The notes under the pieces were generated by a model, which worked only from the letters and a program-made list of their open reading frames with translations, searched no databases and was not told the origin of the DNA. Positions 12,119-23,830 of a stretch of 64,000 nt of DNA are shown piece after piece. The position numbers and the translations under genes are program-made. Numbering within the stretch: the stretch's first letter is position 1; every line of letters starts with the position of its first letter. The stretch comes from Parietaria judaica (taxonomy: Eukaryota > Streptophyta > Magnoliopsida > Rosales > Urticaceae), in assembly GCA_954871525.1 (NCBI GenBank), contig OX940871.1, positions 17,576,532 to 17,640,531 of the forward strand, read 5' to 3'.

Positions 12119-12265
12119 AAGCGAAGCTTGATTTTTTCATTAATATTCAAAAACTGAAGCTTTACGTAAGCGAAGCTTGATTTTTTCATTAATATTCAAA
12201 AACTGAAGCTTTACGTAAGCGAAGCTTGATTTTTTCATTAATATTCAAAAACTGAAGGTTTACGT
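12119..12265. repeat. Tandem repeat, three 49-bp units
   Basis: Units start at 12119, 12168 and 12217. The first two are identical, and the third differs by one base near its end (GAAGGTTT for GAAGCTTT). Each contains AAGCTT and an AT-rich core. Confidence 0.95.
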
Positions 12266-12267
12266 AC

Positions 12268-12510
12268 TGTTAGTGTGGAATATATACATCGAAAATAACT
12301 CAACCATGAAACCTAACTAATTGTCCCTATATTAACTCTAACTCCAACTGACTAACAAATATAAAACCTAAATAATACTTACGTAGCAAGAAAATAAATC
12401 AAATAAATATATAAGCACTAAATAAGGAGCTGAAGTGATCATCAGGATTTGTATCCTAATCGGCATCATTCTCTCTGGGGTCGAGAAAATTCGTCCTCGA
12501 ATTTGCCGGT
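12268..12510 (-). mobile_element. Ty3/gypsy remnant (end of pol plus LTR piece), tentative
   Basis: On the minus strand, 12470-12510 reads AATTCGAGGACGAATTTTC, followed by a purine-rich GAGAGAATGATGCCGATTAG. This resembles the conserved 3' end of many plant gypsy polyproteins and their polypurine tract. The sequence to the left (plus strand starting TGTTAG near 12269) would then be LTR. It was recognised by pattern only and the borders are uncertain. Confidence 0.4.
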
Positions 12511-14683
12511 AAGTCATTCTCTAAACATTAATAGATTTTTAATAAAAATTAGACGGTCTAAACTCTAAACATATATATCTTCTTATAGAAATTAGACGGA
12601 GTTATTATTTTATTGAACTAAAATATTTTATCTACTAAAGCAAGAATATAGCTGCAACTTAAATAATTTCACCGGTACCATCTCTTAAATAATAATACTC
12701 TCGCGTATTATTATCGTTGAAAAAATAAAGAGATTCAAAATTTATTTGCACAACTAATATAAGAATTAGATACCTATAACGTAAATATCTATAATAAGTT
12801 ACTACAGAATTTTAGTAGGTTTTAGCGTAAAATTCACGCAACACTGTGGAATACATTATATGTGTACATATAGGTATACAGAGTAGCTTGTGAAACACTA
12901 TCAAAATGTGTAACAAAGGTCTATTCATGCGTATTTATGAGTGATAGATATGTTCATGCACGTTCGATATTAACACCTGAGGCAGTCTCGGGACTCTTTT
13001 TTCCAATTCATTTTTAAAGCAAAAAAACAAAAGAAAAACAGTTTTTGAGGAATGCTTGGTTGGCAATTAAGTTCGAACAGGTTTTGCTGTTTGTGTATAG
13101 CAAGTTAGCAACTGTTTTCACTTTTCAGCAACTTGTGAATTTATTAGGTATGACAAAACAAGCCATGCGTGTCTTCCAGCTTTCATCATATATATAATTA
13201 TTGCGCCACTAATATTAATACAATGTTGACTGAAAAACTGCTTAAAGAGGAAGTGATCACTAAGATAAGAATTTTAGTATGGTTGTTAACTTGTTATCAC
13301 TTATCAGTGTGTTAAAAAATCGAATACCGCAAAATGGATAGATAACCAATGAGATTTTGTAACAATATTATACACACAAAAAATCCTAAGTACGTAAAAA
13401 CTATAAATCAATAAAAAAGAGCTATATGGGCATTAATTAAGTAGGTGTATGGAAATATTTAAGAAATACATGAAAGTTTGAGGGTTGAGTATGAGTTTGA
13501 GAAAGGAAAAAAAAACATTGAAAATGTGAGTTTCATGTGGTAAATCCCGATTCAGAGTGAAAATGAGGTGGGCCGGGGTGGTACGTGCCTACGTGGAACA
13601 CTCGTAAATTTCTGCGAGTTCATGTAAAACGATATAACGTGGTATCGGCACACCTCAGGATTTAGATAACCTTGTGATAACAAAGTTTTTCTATAAGGAA
13701 CAATAATTTTATACAGTGTTGTTGGTAGAACCGTAGAATCATAATTAAGGCTAGAAATGTAAAATTATTTTAATATATAAAGGTAAGAAAATAATAAAAA
13801 TGAAATAGAATTCAAGGTGAAGAATTAAAAATATAAAAGTTTGGGAGGAAGACAATCCCCTCTATAGCTCCGGTGTGCATCCGCTCATGTATCGTATTGA
13901 AGCCTTTTCGACTCATATACTAAGGGTATAATTTCGATGTTCCTTAAACTTGAGAGTGTATTTTAACGAAAATTAATTAATTATAATATTTATTTTAAAA
14001 ATCTAGGGTGTTAGTGGATATACACTAACACTGCAACAAGGGTGTGGCCCCAATATGATATCCATAATCAATAATATATGATCAAGAATAATGCTCCAAC
14101 ATTGACGATAAGCATGATTTTAGGGTAATAATAGTGTTATTTCAATCCATTACAATAATACCATATAAGTGTCCCCATTAAATCATCAATTCAATGCTCT
14201 CGTATCTCCAAATGTCACTTTTTCCATGCATTATTGTTTTGTATACGTAGACTTCTATTCCATGCATTTAAGGGTTTGTTTGCTTGTCTTTCTTTTTTAT
14301 GATTGACAGTAATGCCCTCTAAACTTTATATTCGTTCATTTTTACCTCTAAACTTTAGTTTTAATTCTTGCATTTTTAAAAGCAGCTAGCGCATTGCTAG
14401 AGGAGAGACTAATCTTGTGCGTAATACATGAATTGATTTTTGAATGGTATTTTCATTTATGTTATTTTCTCACTTTTATTTTATAGGTTCGATTAGTTTC
14501 ATTGATTGCATTGTTGAATTATGTCTCGGAGTATTAAGCAAAATAGTCTCTTATGACCTCGTCCTATACACCTTTCATTTTGTATATAATGGTTAAAAAA
14601 ATGAAATTACGTGAAGTATATTTGAAAGAATTAATTTTTTGGGGACATGTCTTAGATGACATATGCAATTGTTTACGTAGCTT
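12511..14683. other. Gene-free AT-rich stretch
   Basis: I see no ORF with recognisable similarity, no clear terminal repeats and no RNA gene. Scattered AT-rich low-complexity sequence only. Confidence 0.5.
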
Positions 14684-14701
14684 TATATAAAAATGGAATC
14701 T

Positions 14702-14795
14702 AACAAGCTTAGTTTAGTGGTAACAAGTACATCACTTAGGACATTAGAGGTCCTAAGTTCGAGTCACCGTGAGGGTAGGAGTGAAATCCAAAGAT

Positions 14796-14841
<46 letters not shown>

Positions 14842-14847
14842 AAAAAA
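14702..14847 (+). mobile_element. tRNA-derived SINE
   Basis: Starts AACAAGCTTAGTTTAGTGG, with a box A-like TTAGTTTAGTGG (14709-14720) and a box B-like AAGTTCGAGTC (14755-14765) spaced as in a pol III promoter. It ends in a TA-rich tail (14799-14836) plus A-run. An imperfect target duplication of about 17 bp (TATATAAAAATRGAATYT) flanks it at 14684-14701 and 14848-14865. Confidence 0.75.
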
Positions 14848-16342
14848 TATATAAAAATAGAATTTTAAATAAATAAATAAGACTCGGGAATAATATTCAC
14901 TTTTTATTATTATTAGGAATTACGATTAAAACAATATTTCCTGTTTTGAGTAGGGAATCTTGAAAAGACTGTTGATCATCAGTGCTAATCCCGATTCCCA
15001 ACTTAAACATTGATAATTAAATTAATAATATACAACAATGTTTGAATTTTTGCCGATTATCCATTTTGTTGGTAGTTATCGGCAAATATTCCATGCCAAT
15101 CGATTATCTGTAAAAATAACAAAAAAATTAAGTACTGTTTGAGAGAAAAAATTACACTTTTCAACAAATTTTGGCAAAAATACCTTCAATGCCAAAAAAA
15201 AAAAAAAATAAACCCCAAAACATGTACTTTTCGAGAAAAAAATTAACGTCGCATAGCCTACTAGCCAAATATTAAGATAGACAGGTTGAGTTGATTGGAT
15301 TTAAAAATGGAGATTGTTATTTATATATACTAGCAATGTTTTTTTGTATTTGTTCCATGTGGGACTTTCTAAATCCAAACAAATGTGTATTTTTCATTCA
15401 TTTATATTTTCTCAATGTAGGGGTATCTCCACAAAGCCAAATAGTTAATTAAGTGTATTATCAAATTATGTAGTATCTTTTAATATTTTTTTTATTTTAT
15501 TATGTTTGAGCATGACGTGATTTTATTGACATTTGTTTGAGTATGACATGATTTTATTTGAGAATTTACATATGTGAGTGAGAATATATTTTATTTACAT
15601 ATGTAAACTTAGTAAATATATTCTTAAAAGTTAAAACTATTTTAGTTATTTTTCATCGATAATCCTAGATAAGTGTCGATAATCCATCGATAGTCCTCGA
15701 TAAGTATCGGTAACGATAAGCTAGAGTTTTAGTAGTTATTCATCGAAAATCTATCGGTAATCCGGCAACCAATTTATCGACAAAGACGACATTTTAAACC
15801 TTGAAGTACACCCCTTTTCTTTCTTTACTTGAATAATTTCACAAAAAAGATTACTCCTAAATCAAGTTTTTACCTTGACTTAATCTGTACCAGCTACCTA
15901 TAGTCGTATAAATTACCTTTAAATAATCACAAAAATGAAATCCCATTTAAAATCCTAAATAATAGAACCAGAAATATGCATAGTTTATTACAATATATAA
16001 AGCAATGAGAATAGAGGTTTCAAAGCCCCATAATTTACATTTTACAAACACATCATTAATCATATACAAAAGATTAACTACAAAAAGAGATTAGGTCAAG
16101 CTCATTTGCCGAATTTTGAACTTTCGTAACCGGTATTTCGAAATATATTTCAATAACCGGTATTTACGTTTTCATATTCCGAAATCAATTTACGTTAGTT
16201 GTTTTCTTTCATAGACATCCTTTTTTATACCGATATAGGTTCAAAACCGGGTTTTCGATATATCACAGGTTTTGGTCCCACTCCGAACATATACCTAAAA
16301 AACCCGGTTAATTTCCGGTCCCGGATTAACCCGAAGAAAGAG
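14848..16342. other. AT-rich intergenic DNA downstream of the OVATE gene
   Basis: Contains TATCGATAA-like short repeats around 15640-15790 and poly(A) runs. The right end should include the 3' UTR of the minus-strand OVATE gene. I see no gene. Confidence 0.5.
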
Positions 16343-17146
16343 CTACATAGCAAGCGAGAGTCTCCGGCTAGAGCTAGCGGAGCCGTTCCGGGAGGAAGCG
16401 GAGAACAAAGCTTCCCAGATCTCGACGAAGGCGCGGACGATATCGCCGTGGTGGGTCCTCGAGTTGAGCGAGAGGTAACAGTGCAAGAGCTGCTCCAGAT
16501 CCTCGTCCTCGAACATCTGCTTCTCCAGGATCATCTCAGCCATCGATCTCTTGAAGTCCGCGCGCGGATCGTCCGATCTCTTCACCACCGCGAAGGCGCT
16601 CTCGCCCACCTTCCCCGCCGAAACGCGCCGTTTCGCCGCCGTTTCGACTCCGTACGAGGAGGACCCGTCGGTGGACGAAACGAGCGTTTCGGTCTCGTCG
16701 TCGTCGTCGTCGCTGAAGAGCGTGCTCTGCAGAGAGGAAGTGCTGACTCGGAAGCTCGCTCTCCTCTTCTTCTTCTTCTTCTTTTTGCTCTTCCTCGGCT
16801 TGCCACGTGGCAGCGGGAGAGCGAGCTTGAATGCGACGTCGTTTTCGTCGGCGGAGGAGTTGTAGATTTTGCGGCGGGGCAGTTCGGTAATTTCCGAGGC
16901 TCTCCCGAAGCTCTCGTCGCAGGAGGAAATCGGAGGAGGAAATCCGACCGTTGATCCGAACGACCCTAGCGCGGCGGAGGACACGTGGCGCTCGATGGCG
17001 GACCCGCGGTGGGGGTTTACGGTGGGAGTGGCCGGAGAGGAACGGGAAAAGGATTTACTAGTAATAGGAACTGAATTGTTATTATTATTATTATTTAAAC
17101 AGCAGAAAATGATTCTTGAAATCCTTAGCCTGATTCGCTTTCCCAT
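16343..17146 (-). CDS. OVATE family protein (transcriptional repressor)
   Basis: A single-exon gene of 267 residues starting MGKRIRLRIS. OVATE family proteins are plant-specific nuclear repressors that bind homeodomain proteins and shape organ growth. The OVATE domain is at about residues 191-248. It begins SDDPRADFKRSMAEMI, contains LEQLLHCYLSLN, and ends IVRAFVEIWEALF. All of it is intact and close to the C-terminus, as usual for the family. The N-terminal half is low-complexity, with an Asn run, a basic Lys/Arg run (about residues 117-127) likely to act as a nuclear localisation signal, and an Asp run. The absence of introns is normal for OFPs. Codons are GC-rich compared with the flanks. 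Which paralogue it is cannot be decided here. Confidence 0.95.
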   Translation of the reverse strand: MGKRIRLRISRIIFCCLNNNNNNNSVPITSKSFSRSSPATPTVNPHRGSAIERHVSSAALGSFGSTVGFPPPISSCDESFGRASEITELPRRKIYNSSADENDVAFKLALPLPRGKPRKSKKKKKKKRRASFRVSTSSLQSTLFSDDDDDETETLVSSTDGSSSYGVETAAKRRVSAGKVGESAFAVVKRSDDPRADFKRSMAEMILEKQMFEDEDLEQLLHCYLSLNSRTHHGDIVRAFVEIWEALFSASSRNGSASSSRRLSLAM

Positions 17147-17185
17147 GTTTTTTTGTTTTATTATCCTTTCTTCTCGTGTAAGAGG

Positions 17186-17198
17186 CTTTTTATATAGG
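17186..17198 (-). promoter_or_regulatory. Probable TATA box of the OVATE gene
   Basis: CCTATATAAAAAG on the minus strand, about 45 bp upstream of the start codon at 17146. Confidence 0.5.
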
Positions 17199-18450
17199 GG
17201 GAATTTTGTAAATTGGCCACAAAATAAATAAATATATATATAATTGTTTTTAATTTAAATTTAATAAAGTGGAAGTTTGTCATTAAACAATGTATTTTGT
17301 TTTTGTTTTTCTACAGGTCCTGAGATAGAGTGAAGTGACTGTGACTGATTGATGATCACTCATAGTTAAGTTGCCTTTGGATATCACGTATTTGGATCCA
17401 ATATAAATTCAATGCCTTGTTTGAGCATGGAGATAAAAGTTATAATGAAAGTTGGAAATTCTCTTAAGTCATACTTATAGAATAGATAATACTATTAATT
17501 ACTCCTACTAATACAATTTATAAGCATACGAAATGAAACTATATAATGCATGCATGAAAAAGCATAGAACAAAATTGTTAGCTAGATTTTTCGTAGACAC
17601 CTAATTTATTTACGAACGTGATGGATTTTTTTTTAATGGATAAACCAATGCCGAGGAACAAATACACGAGAATTTTAATAGTTCAACTTGTTAACGAGGT
17701 ACCTGCTTCACGGGACTTTTCACTACGATTTTCTTCACGAACCATTACAAGATTGAGTATGCATATGACAAATTTTTTCTAAAGTTCTAAGGAGGAACAA
17801 AGAAAATACACTATATATATAGTGAGATTCGTGTCCCATAACGAGGAAAAGGTAAATTGAACTCGGGCCATAGGGGTTGAAGAGAAATGCCTTCGTGGTA
17901 AGATTCCTTCCTCGATCAAAGGGGTGTCTATTTAGAACAGGTGTTTATTCACTCTGTTCTTTTTCTCTCGTAGCGGAACTGTTCTTAGACTGTAGTCTTG
18001 TATGCTAATACGAAAAAGAGGCTAGTTGCCATTAGAGGGCCTTGCTAAGGGTCTGACATAGCCACTTGTCTTCCGAGACACTATAATAACACAAAACCTT
18101 GTAATTTGGGCTCATAATATATTAAGAACCTCAACATCTTTGCGAATAAATCTAAAACTCATCTCGAAGAATTAAAAGAGAGGAAGAATGAGTTATCGGA
18201 GAACGAATTCTCCGGCGGAAGTCCAACCATCCAAAGTCGTATGCTGCTTTCGTCGATGACCACTTTTATCATTGAGAGGCAAGAGGCTAGAGGCTTTTTT
18301 TTTTTTTTTTTGTAGTCCATACAAGATCGTAATAAAACTTTGTATAATATGTACTTCGTCAACGAATCGCATCAAAAAGTCACTTCATGCATTAACATTT
18401 ATTTGGAACTTAGCTAGGTAGCTTGTAGAAACATAAAACACAAGACAATC
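17199..18450. other. Intergenic DNA upstream of the OVATE gene
   Basis: Should hold the distal promoter of the OVATE gene. I see no other gene. A T-run at 18295-18311 marks low complexity. Confidence 0.45.
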
Positions 18451-18667
18451 AAGCAAGCTTGGCCTAGTGGTAACTACACTACACCTCTATTCAAGAGGTC
18501 ATGGGTTCAAACCCTCTTATTAGACTCAAATGAGTGCCCCCTTTACATATTTGTAAATTTGGCCAATAGTGTCACCTGTTCTTACATTGAATATATTTAA
18601 TAATACGATAGTGCATTGTAACATTGACCGATAGCGCCCACTTCTTTAAAAAAAAAAAAAAAAAAAA
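18451..18667 (+). mobile_element. tRNA-derived SINE with poly(A) tail
   Basis: Begins AAGCAAGCTTGGCCTAGTGG with a box A-like TGGCCTAGTGG, and has a box B-like GGGTTCAAACC about 45 bp on. It ends in about 19 A residues. The short direct repeat ACAAGAC (18440-18446 and 18676-18682) fits a target duplication. Its 3' part (ATTTGTAAATTTGGCCAATA) is shared in pattern with the SINE at 21425, so both belong to one family. Confidence 0.75.
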
Positions 18668-18682
18668 CATTAAAGACAAGAC

Positions 18683-19403
18683 TATGAATTGGCCTATTTA
18701 GTGCCATATAACCTTATGCTCATAATTTAATAGACAAATCAATAGGAGCTTCTCTTTAACCACTGTGTTATTTGCAGTTTCTTATTTTCATTACATTTAT
18801 TAATAAGGTTTTCAAGAATTTGATTTATATGCTAGTATAACTTAAATTCTTTTTTGCATGATTGAAATTTTAATGTTGACATTTTTCCTAAAAAAATGTC
18901 AACTTTTTCGACGGATTGAATAAATTTTGCATGAAATGTTCAGTTTTGCATACATGTTATTTTAGAATTTTTAAAATTTAAAAATAAAATAGCAGAAATA
19001 AAAAACTTACTCCGTGAAAAAAAAAATACTATCATAAATCTTCAAAATAGTTGATTAGTGTGTTGTTATTAATCTAGAAATAATATATATTTGAAGCTGC
19101 CTCTGAAAAAAAAAAAGACCGTATATACTGTATGCTCTTTTAATATCTGGCCGCCGGACTAATTATTAAAATTGGACGGACATTGAAATAATACTGTGTA
19201 TGTAAAGACTAGTACAAATTATATTGTGCATGAGAAGCATTCTTTTACATGCTTCTGTATAAGAGAAGATATGCGTCTATAACAAAGTGGAAAAAAAGAA
19301 AAGAAAAATATACCTGAGTTGAGAGTTGAGACATTATATTCTGTTCGCACTCATGTTTGTGGCCAAAAGTCAAATATGTAACGACAAGATTCATGTGTGT
19401 GAT
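18683..19403. other. Gene-free AT-rich stretch
   Basis: No gene, RNA or clear element seen between the SINE and the foldback element. Confidence 0.5.
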
Positions 19404-19412
19404 AATATTATA

Positions 19413-20403
19413 GGGTAAACTGCGGCTAATGTTATTAATGTTTGATCTTTTGTGAATTATGTACCTAATGTTTATTTTTGATGGTTAATGTACCCAATGT
19501 TTGATCTGTTAGATATTTTTCGTGTTTTCCGTTAGTTGACCGTTAGAGAGTTATCATCCTCTACATGTACACTTTTCGTATTTTTGTCATAACTCACTCA
19601 TTTTTTATCCAAATTTTATACACGACCTATGGTTAGAAAGATAAGAGATATATCTACAACTTTGTTGTTTTAAGATTTATAAAATAAGTTTTAGAAAAAT
19701 ACGAAATTTCAAATACAACATAAAACTAGACGTTAGTTTAATACAAAATATTTGTTTCGAGCAAATTTTAATATATTTAATGACTTTATATGGTGAAACG
19801 TAAAACTAAAAATTAGGAGATAAATATTTTATCTTTCTAACAGGTGTTTATTTATAAATTTTGGATAAAAAACGAGTGAGTTATGCCAAAAATATGAAAT
19901 ATGTGATGTGAAATAATCTTTCATATTTTTGGCATAACTTACTCGTCTTTTGTCCAAAATTTATAAATAAAAATCCGCTGGAAAGATAAAATATTTATCT
20001 ACAACTTATTAGTTTTACGTTTCATCATAAAAGTCATTAAGTATGGTAAAATTTTCTCGAAACAAATATTTTGCATTAAACTTACGTCTAATTTTACGTT
20101 GTATTTGAAATTTCGTATTTTTCTAAAACTTATTTTACAAAACTTAAAACATAAAAGTTGTAGATCTATCTCTTGTCTTTCCAACCATAGGTCATCCATA
20201 AAATTTGGACAAAAAATGTGTGAGTTGTGTCAAAAATAAAAAAAGTGTGCATATAGAGGAGGATAACACTCTAACGGTCAACTAACGGAAAACACAAAAA
20301 TATCTAACAGATCAAACATTGGGTACATTAGCCACCAAAAATAAATATTAGGTACATAATTCGTAAAAGATCAAAAATTAGGTATATTAGCCGCAGTTTA
20401 ACC
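19413..20403. mobile_element. Long-arm foldback element (Mutator-like MITE), copy A
   Basis: The 991-bp element is almost wholly an inverted repeat: arms of about 487 bp around a 17-bp centre (19901-19917). The ends are GGGTAAACTGCGGCTAAT and ATTAGCCGCAGTTTAACC. A perfect 9-bp target duplication AATATTATA (19404-19412 and 20404-20412) points to the Mutator superfamily. There is no transposase. Transcribed through, it would make a very long hairpin RNA. A related copy lies at 42915-43766. Confidence 0.9.
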
Positions 20404-20412
20404 AATATTATA

Positions 20413-21424
20413 CAATTTTGGGTACTCCATTTCAATAATCGTAGAAGGAGAGTGAAATTACAACAGGAAGAGGTAGGTAATTTCTTATTTCCAAGAGGTA
20501 AAAAAGCACGTATACATATGTTGGGCCATAATTAGAGCTTGTAGCTTTAAGGCTCTTTTAGACCCACATAAAAAGCTAAAAATTAAAAATTAGTAATAAT
20601 ATAAAATAAAATAAAAAGAACAAAAACTTTCAAGTAAAAATTTGAACATTTTTAATTCTATTTTGGGAGAGGTTGCAGCTAATGTTAAGCACCACATAGA
20701 TAATCCCCCTTGAATAGGGAAACATATTTTGATTTGTTATGTCTTACGGTCTCTCTCGTTAACGTTAAACATTGAACACGAGTACGGTTATGTTTTTATC
20801 CTGTTATCTTTAAATTTATCATTTTATTATTTGATTACAATCTCAACTTTCAGACGTAAAAGAATGCATACAACTACAAGTACATGGGTCTAGAATGCTT
20901 GGTAATAATATTAAGCTTGGTAAATGCTTGAGAGATGTTTGAGAGAAATATATTGAGCGGTTGAAAGGTGTCTCAAAGGCTCCAATCATAGGCCTAATGT
21001 ACTTGTATTTTTCATGATTGAAGCAAATATATGTGCCTATCAGCCTTCTAATATGAACAATTTCATCATCATGAATAGTTTCATAACGATCCCACCAATG
21101 AGACGATGGCGAATGTTACATCATACTACAGTCATACAGTGTATGTTGGATTTGTATCCATGTAGCATGCAATGTTATATTGTTTTGTTTTTAAATTTTG
21201 ACGTAGCCATAATAGTCTATGCCGACAATTTCCAAATATATGACATAAAAATCATAATTTTTTTAAGACCTTATATAAAAATGAAAAAAAAAAGCCATGA
21301 ATTGAGGTAGCTTCTGATAGAGACGAGAGAGTTAAAGAAGAGCCAAAAAGTAGTTTTACTCTTCAAACAAAATAAGACAAGTCTTCAAGAAAAGTCATTT
21401 TTTTAATATGGAAATCGAAACCAA
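20413..21424. other. Gene-free AT-rich stretch
   Basis: A 98-codon ORF at 21014-21310 has no recognisable domain and AT-rich composition like its surroundings. I do not call it a gene. Confidence 0.45.
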
Positions 21425-22395
21425 GTTTGCTGGTAAATCCACTACAATATGGCTTTTCACAAGGTCATGAGTTTAATCTCTTGAGACGCGAAAATTGTGT
21501 ATATTTGTAATCTTGGCCGATAGTATCTGCGGCCGATGGTGCGAATCGTTCTTACTATGATAATATATCGTGTAATACGAGTACATGTAATCTTGGCTAA
21601 TAGTGCCAAATGTTAAGGTCGGATTTCGTCAAATCCATCCTCAACACAATTTGTGTCGTTTCCTCCCAAAAACGACATAGAATGGAAGCAAGAAGACTAG
21701 TTGACAATCAGTCAACAAAGGAACACGCCCAAGCAGACATCGGCCAGCGACCAGGTTTAGCCCGAGCAAGTGTTTCCTCCCAGAGGTCCATCGAGGTACT
21801 TGCTCGGACGAAAGCCCATCGAGACGATCACTCGCACAGAAGCCCATCGGGAAGAAGTTCATCGCAAGTATCTCGGCACATTAATAAGGAGATAAGAACG
21901 AATCAGTAATCACAAAGATAAAGGAGAATCGGTTAATCATGGAGAGAATTGTGAAGTTGACTACGTATTCAAAGGAAGTCAGCAACAAATCAAGCGAGAT
22001 GAAATGAAAACCTAGCGAGATTAGTGGAACAAGAAAGGAAGTAATCATAGGAAACCCTAAGGCTATAAATATGCATGTAAAGTCTTAAATGAAGAGAATT
22101 CGATTCCCATTTATTTAGTATTCATAGTCAATTTACTCTCAGTCATTCTTGTTGTTCTGAGTCTCTAAGTTCATTGAGATTTCACGTTTAGCAAGACCCT
22201 AAGAGAGTATATTGTTCGTTGTACTTTTGAATCCTTCATTTGTCCAAGCTATCAAACGAGAGAAACCGAGTCCTATTCACGATAATAAAACAGAGATATT
22301 CAGCCCATCAACATTATTGTTATTATTTTTGTTTATCTTTGTAGCTGGAAAAGAGTAGTGAAAATCGCCCTCAACACCAACTGCCACCAATTTTT
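21425..22395 (+). mobile_element. Degenerate tRNA-derived SINE, interrupted by a solo LTR
   Basis: 21430-21605 reads like the SINE at 18451: CTGGTAAATCCACTACA, then AGGTCATGAGTTTAATCTC at the box B position, then TATTTGTAATCTTGGCC and a second CTTGGCTAATAGTGCC. The right part continues after the LTR from 22377 (CCAACTGCCACC, then T-rich). The 5' end is eroded. Confidence 0.55.
21611..22376 (+). mobile_element. Solo LTR, probably Ty3/gypsy
   Basis: The 766-bp block begins TGTTAAGG and ends CCTCAACA. It has a TATA-like CTATAAATATGC near 22062 followed by a transcript-like region. The 5-bp flanks CCAAA and CCAAC match at 4 of 5 bases, and removing the block rejoins SINE-like sequence. No internal retrotransposon sequence lies next to it. 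The superfamily is guessed from length and style. Confidence 0.6.
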
Positions 22396-23345
22396 ATTTT
22401 TATTTTTAAACATGGAAATCGAGCAATAAACCATATGTGGTGAGACTAGGGTTAATACCAGCACAAATGTTTAGATTTTTCAGTGTAAATGTTCTTTTCT
22501 TTAAAAGATCGAAAGTTCTTAATGTTATTATTTTTATTAATCCTAATAACTTGATTAATCGCATTGCATCTACATTCAATTCCCATTTATGCATATACTA
22601 ATTTTTACAACACACACATATAAATATATATATATATATATATATCATATCCAAATGACTTTATCATTTCTTAAGATTAAAAATATATAAATAAAGAATT
22701 ATCCTTGCATCTATTCTTACATTATCAAATATTTAGAGCATTATAACTTATAAGTAACCCGTAATTTTTCTATACAACCCAACCAAAGCACACTAGTACT
22801 CTTTTTGACATACATAGATACTTCAACTTATCATACGAGTAACTAAATAGTTTAAAATTGACAAACAGCTAATATTTTAGTTAATATTGTAAACTAACCA
22901 ATTAATTATATTAACCAATATAAATTACTTATTTACCTTTGATTATTAATAATGTTTAATATTAAAATATGCATTTAATATCCATGTTAATTTTTAATTT
23001 AATTTTTCAATTTATAAAAATAAACGAAGTTAAAAAAAATTAAGAAATAAATTTCAAGTTTCAAAAAATAATTTATTTTTTATTTTTTATAATAATTTTT
23101 CAATTTAATTTAATATGCATTATCGAATATTTTTAATTAAATATGAAAATATTAAATAATGCTTTAAATTAGGTATCTATAATTTGAATTTCCCCACAAT
23201 GCATGACAAGTTCAAAAAGTGGTTGACTAAACTAAATCTCACTGCCATTTTTTTTTCTCCAATTATTATTTTTATACTGATATTGATATTCGTATATGTA
23301 CATAGTTAATATATGCTTACACAAGTTAACAAATATTAATACAAA
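22396..23345. other. Very AT-rich stretch with TA microsatellite
   Basis: Contains a short (TA)n run at 22625-22645 and long A/T tracts. No gene seen. Confidence 0.5.
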
Positions 23346-23407
23346 ATAAACGTGACTTAACACATATTAACACAAGATAAACGTGAATTAACACATATTA
23401 ACACAAG
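23346..23407. repeat. Tandem repeat, two 31-bp units
   Basis: Units at 23346-23376 and 23377-23407 (ATAAACGTGANTTAACACAT and onward) differ at one base, with degenerate partial units on both sides. Confidence 0.85.
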
Positions 23408-23564
23408 ATATCACGATTAAATACAAAATTAACACGCATAACAAAAAAAAAAAAACGTGAAAAAATACATTTCCATTAACGTAGAAAAATACGCCTCTCT
23501 TAATTTGAAAAAAAAAAAACGAACTACAAGATCAAACCATTAGAGACATTAACACATATAAACC

Positions 23565-23830
23565 ATGCCCACTCGCCAATTTTTCAGCTCCTCCGCTAGA
23601 GCTTTCTCGGCCATGGCCTTCTTCTCCTCGCAATGTCTTCGGCTATTCGATGTGCGTCCATCAAACCACTGAGCAGCCCGCGCTTGGTGAACCCCACGAC
23701 ATCGACGGCGACGAAGGATGCGCGGTGCAGCACGCACCGCGGCAACGATGAAGTCGAAATCGAGGAGTTTGATCGGCACGAGGCGGAGGCGCTCCTCTTT
23801 GCAAGAAACGTAATACTGGAATTGAATTTT
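23565..23830 (-). pseudogene. GC-rich gene fragment of unknown identity, frameshifted
   Basis: A GC-rich island in very AT-rich DNA. On the minus strand one frame reads ASFVAVDVVGFTKRGLLSGL and on through DAHRIAEDIAR, then stops. A second frame picks up there with EEKKAMAEKALAEELKNW and runs to a stop after MVYMC. The protein-like composition, split over two frames near 23620-23640, suggests the end of a coding exon with a frameshift. I do not recognise the family. Upstream coding is not visible beyond about 23830, so this is a fragment. Confidence 0.4.

Noticed and set aside
14702..14790. A functional tRNA gene at the box A/box B pair
   Set aside because: Flanking target duplications and a TA/A-rich tail show a SINE, and no cloverleaf with a proper acceptor stem can be drawn. 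The same holds at 18451.
16199..16954. 251-codon plus-strand ORF over the OVATE gene
   Set aside because: Complementary to the OVATE frame, whose domain is unmistakable. The plus-strand frame has no recognisable domain.
21014..21310. 98-codon plus-strand ORF
   Set aside because: AT-rich, no domain, no splice or promoter context. It looks like chance.
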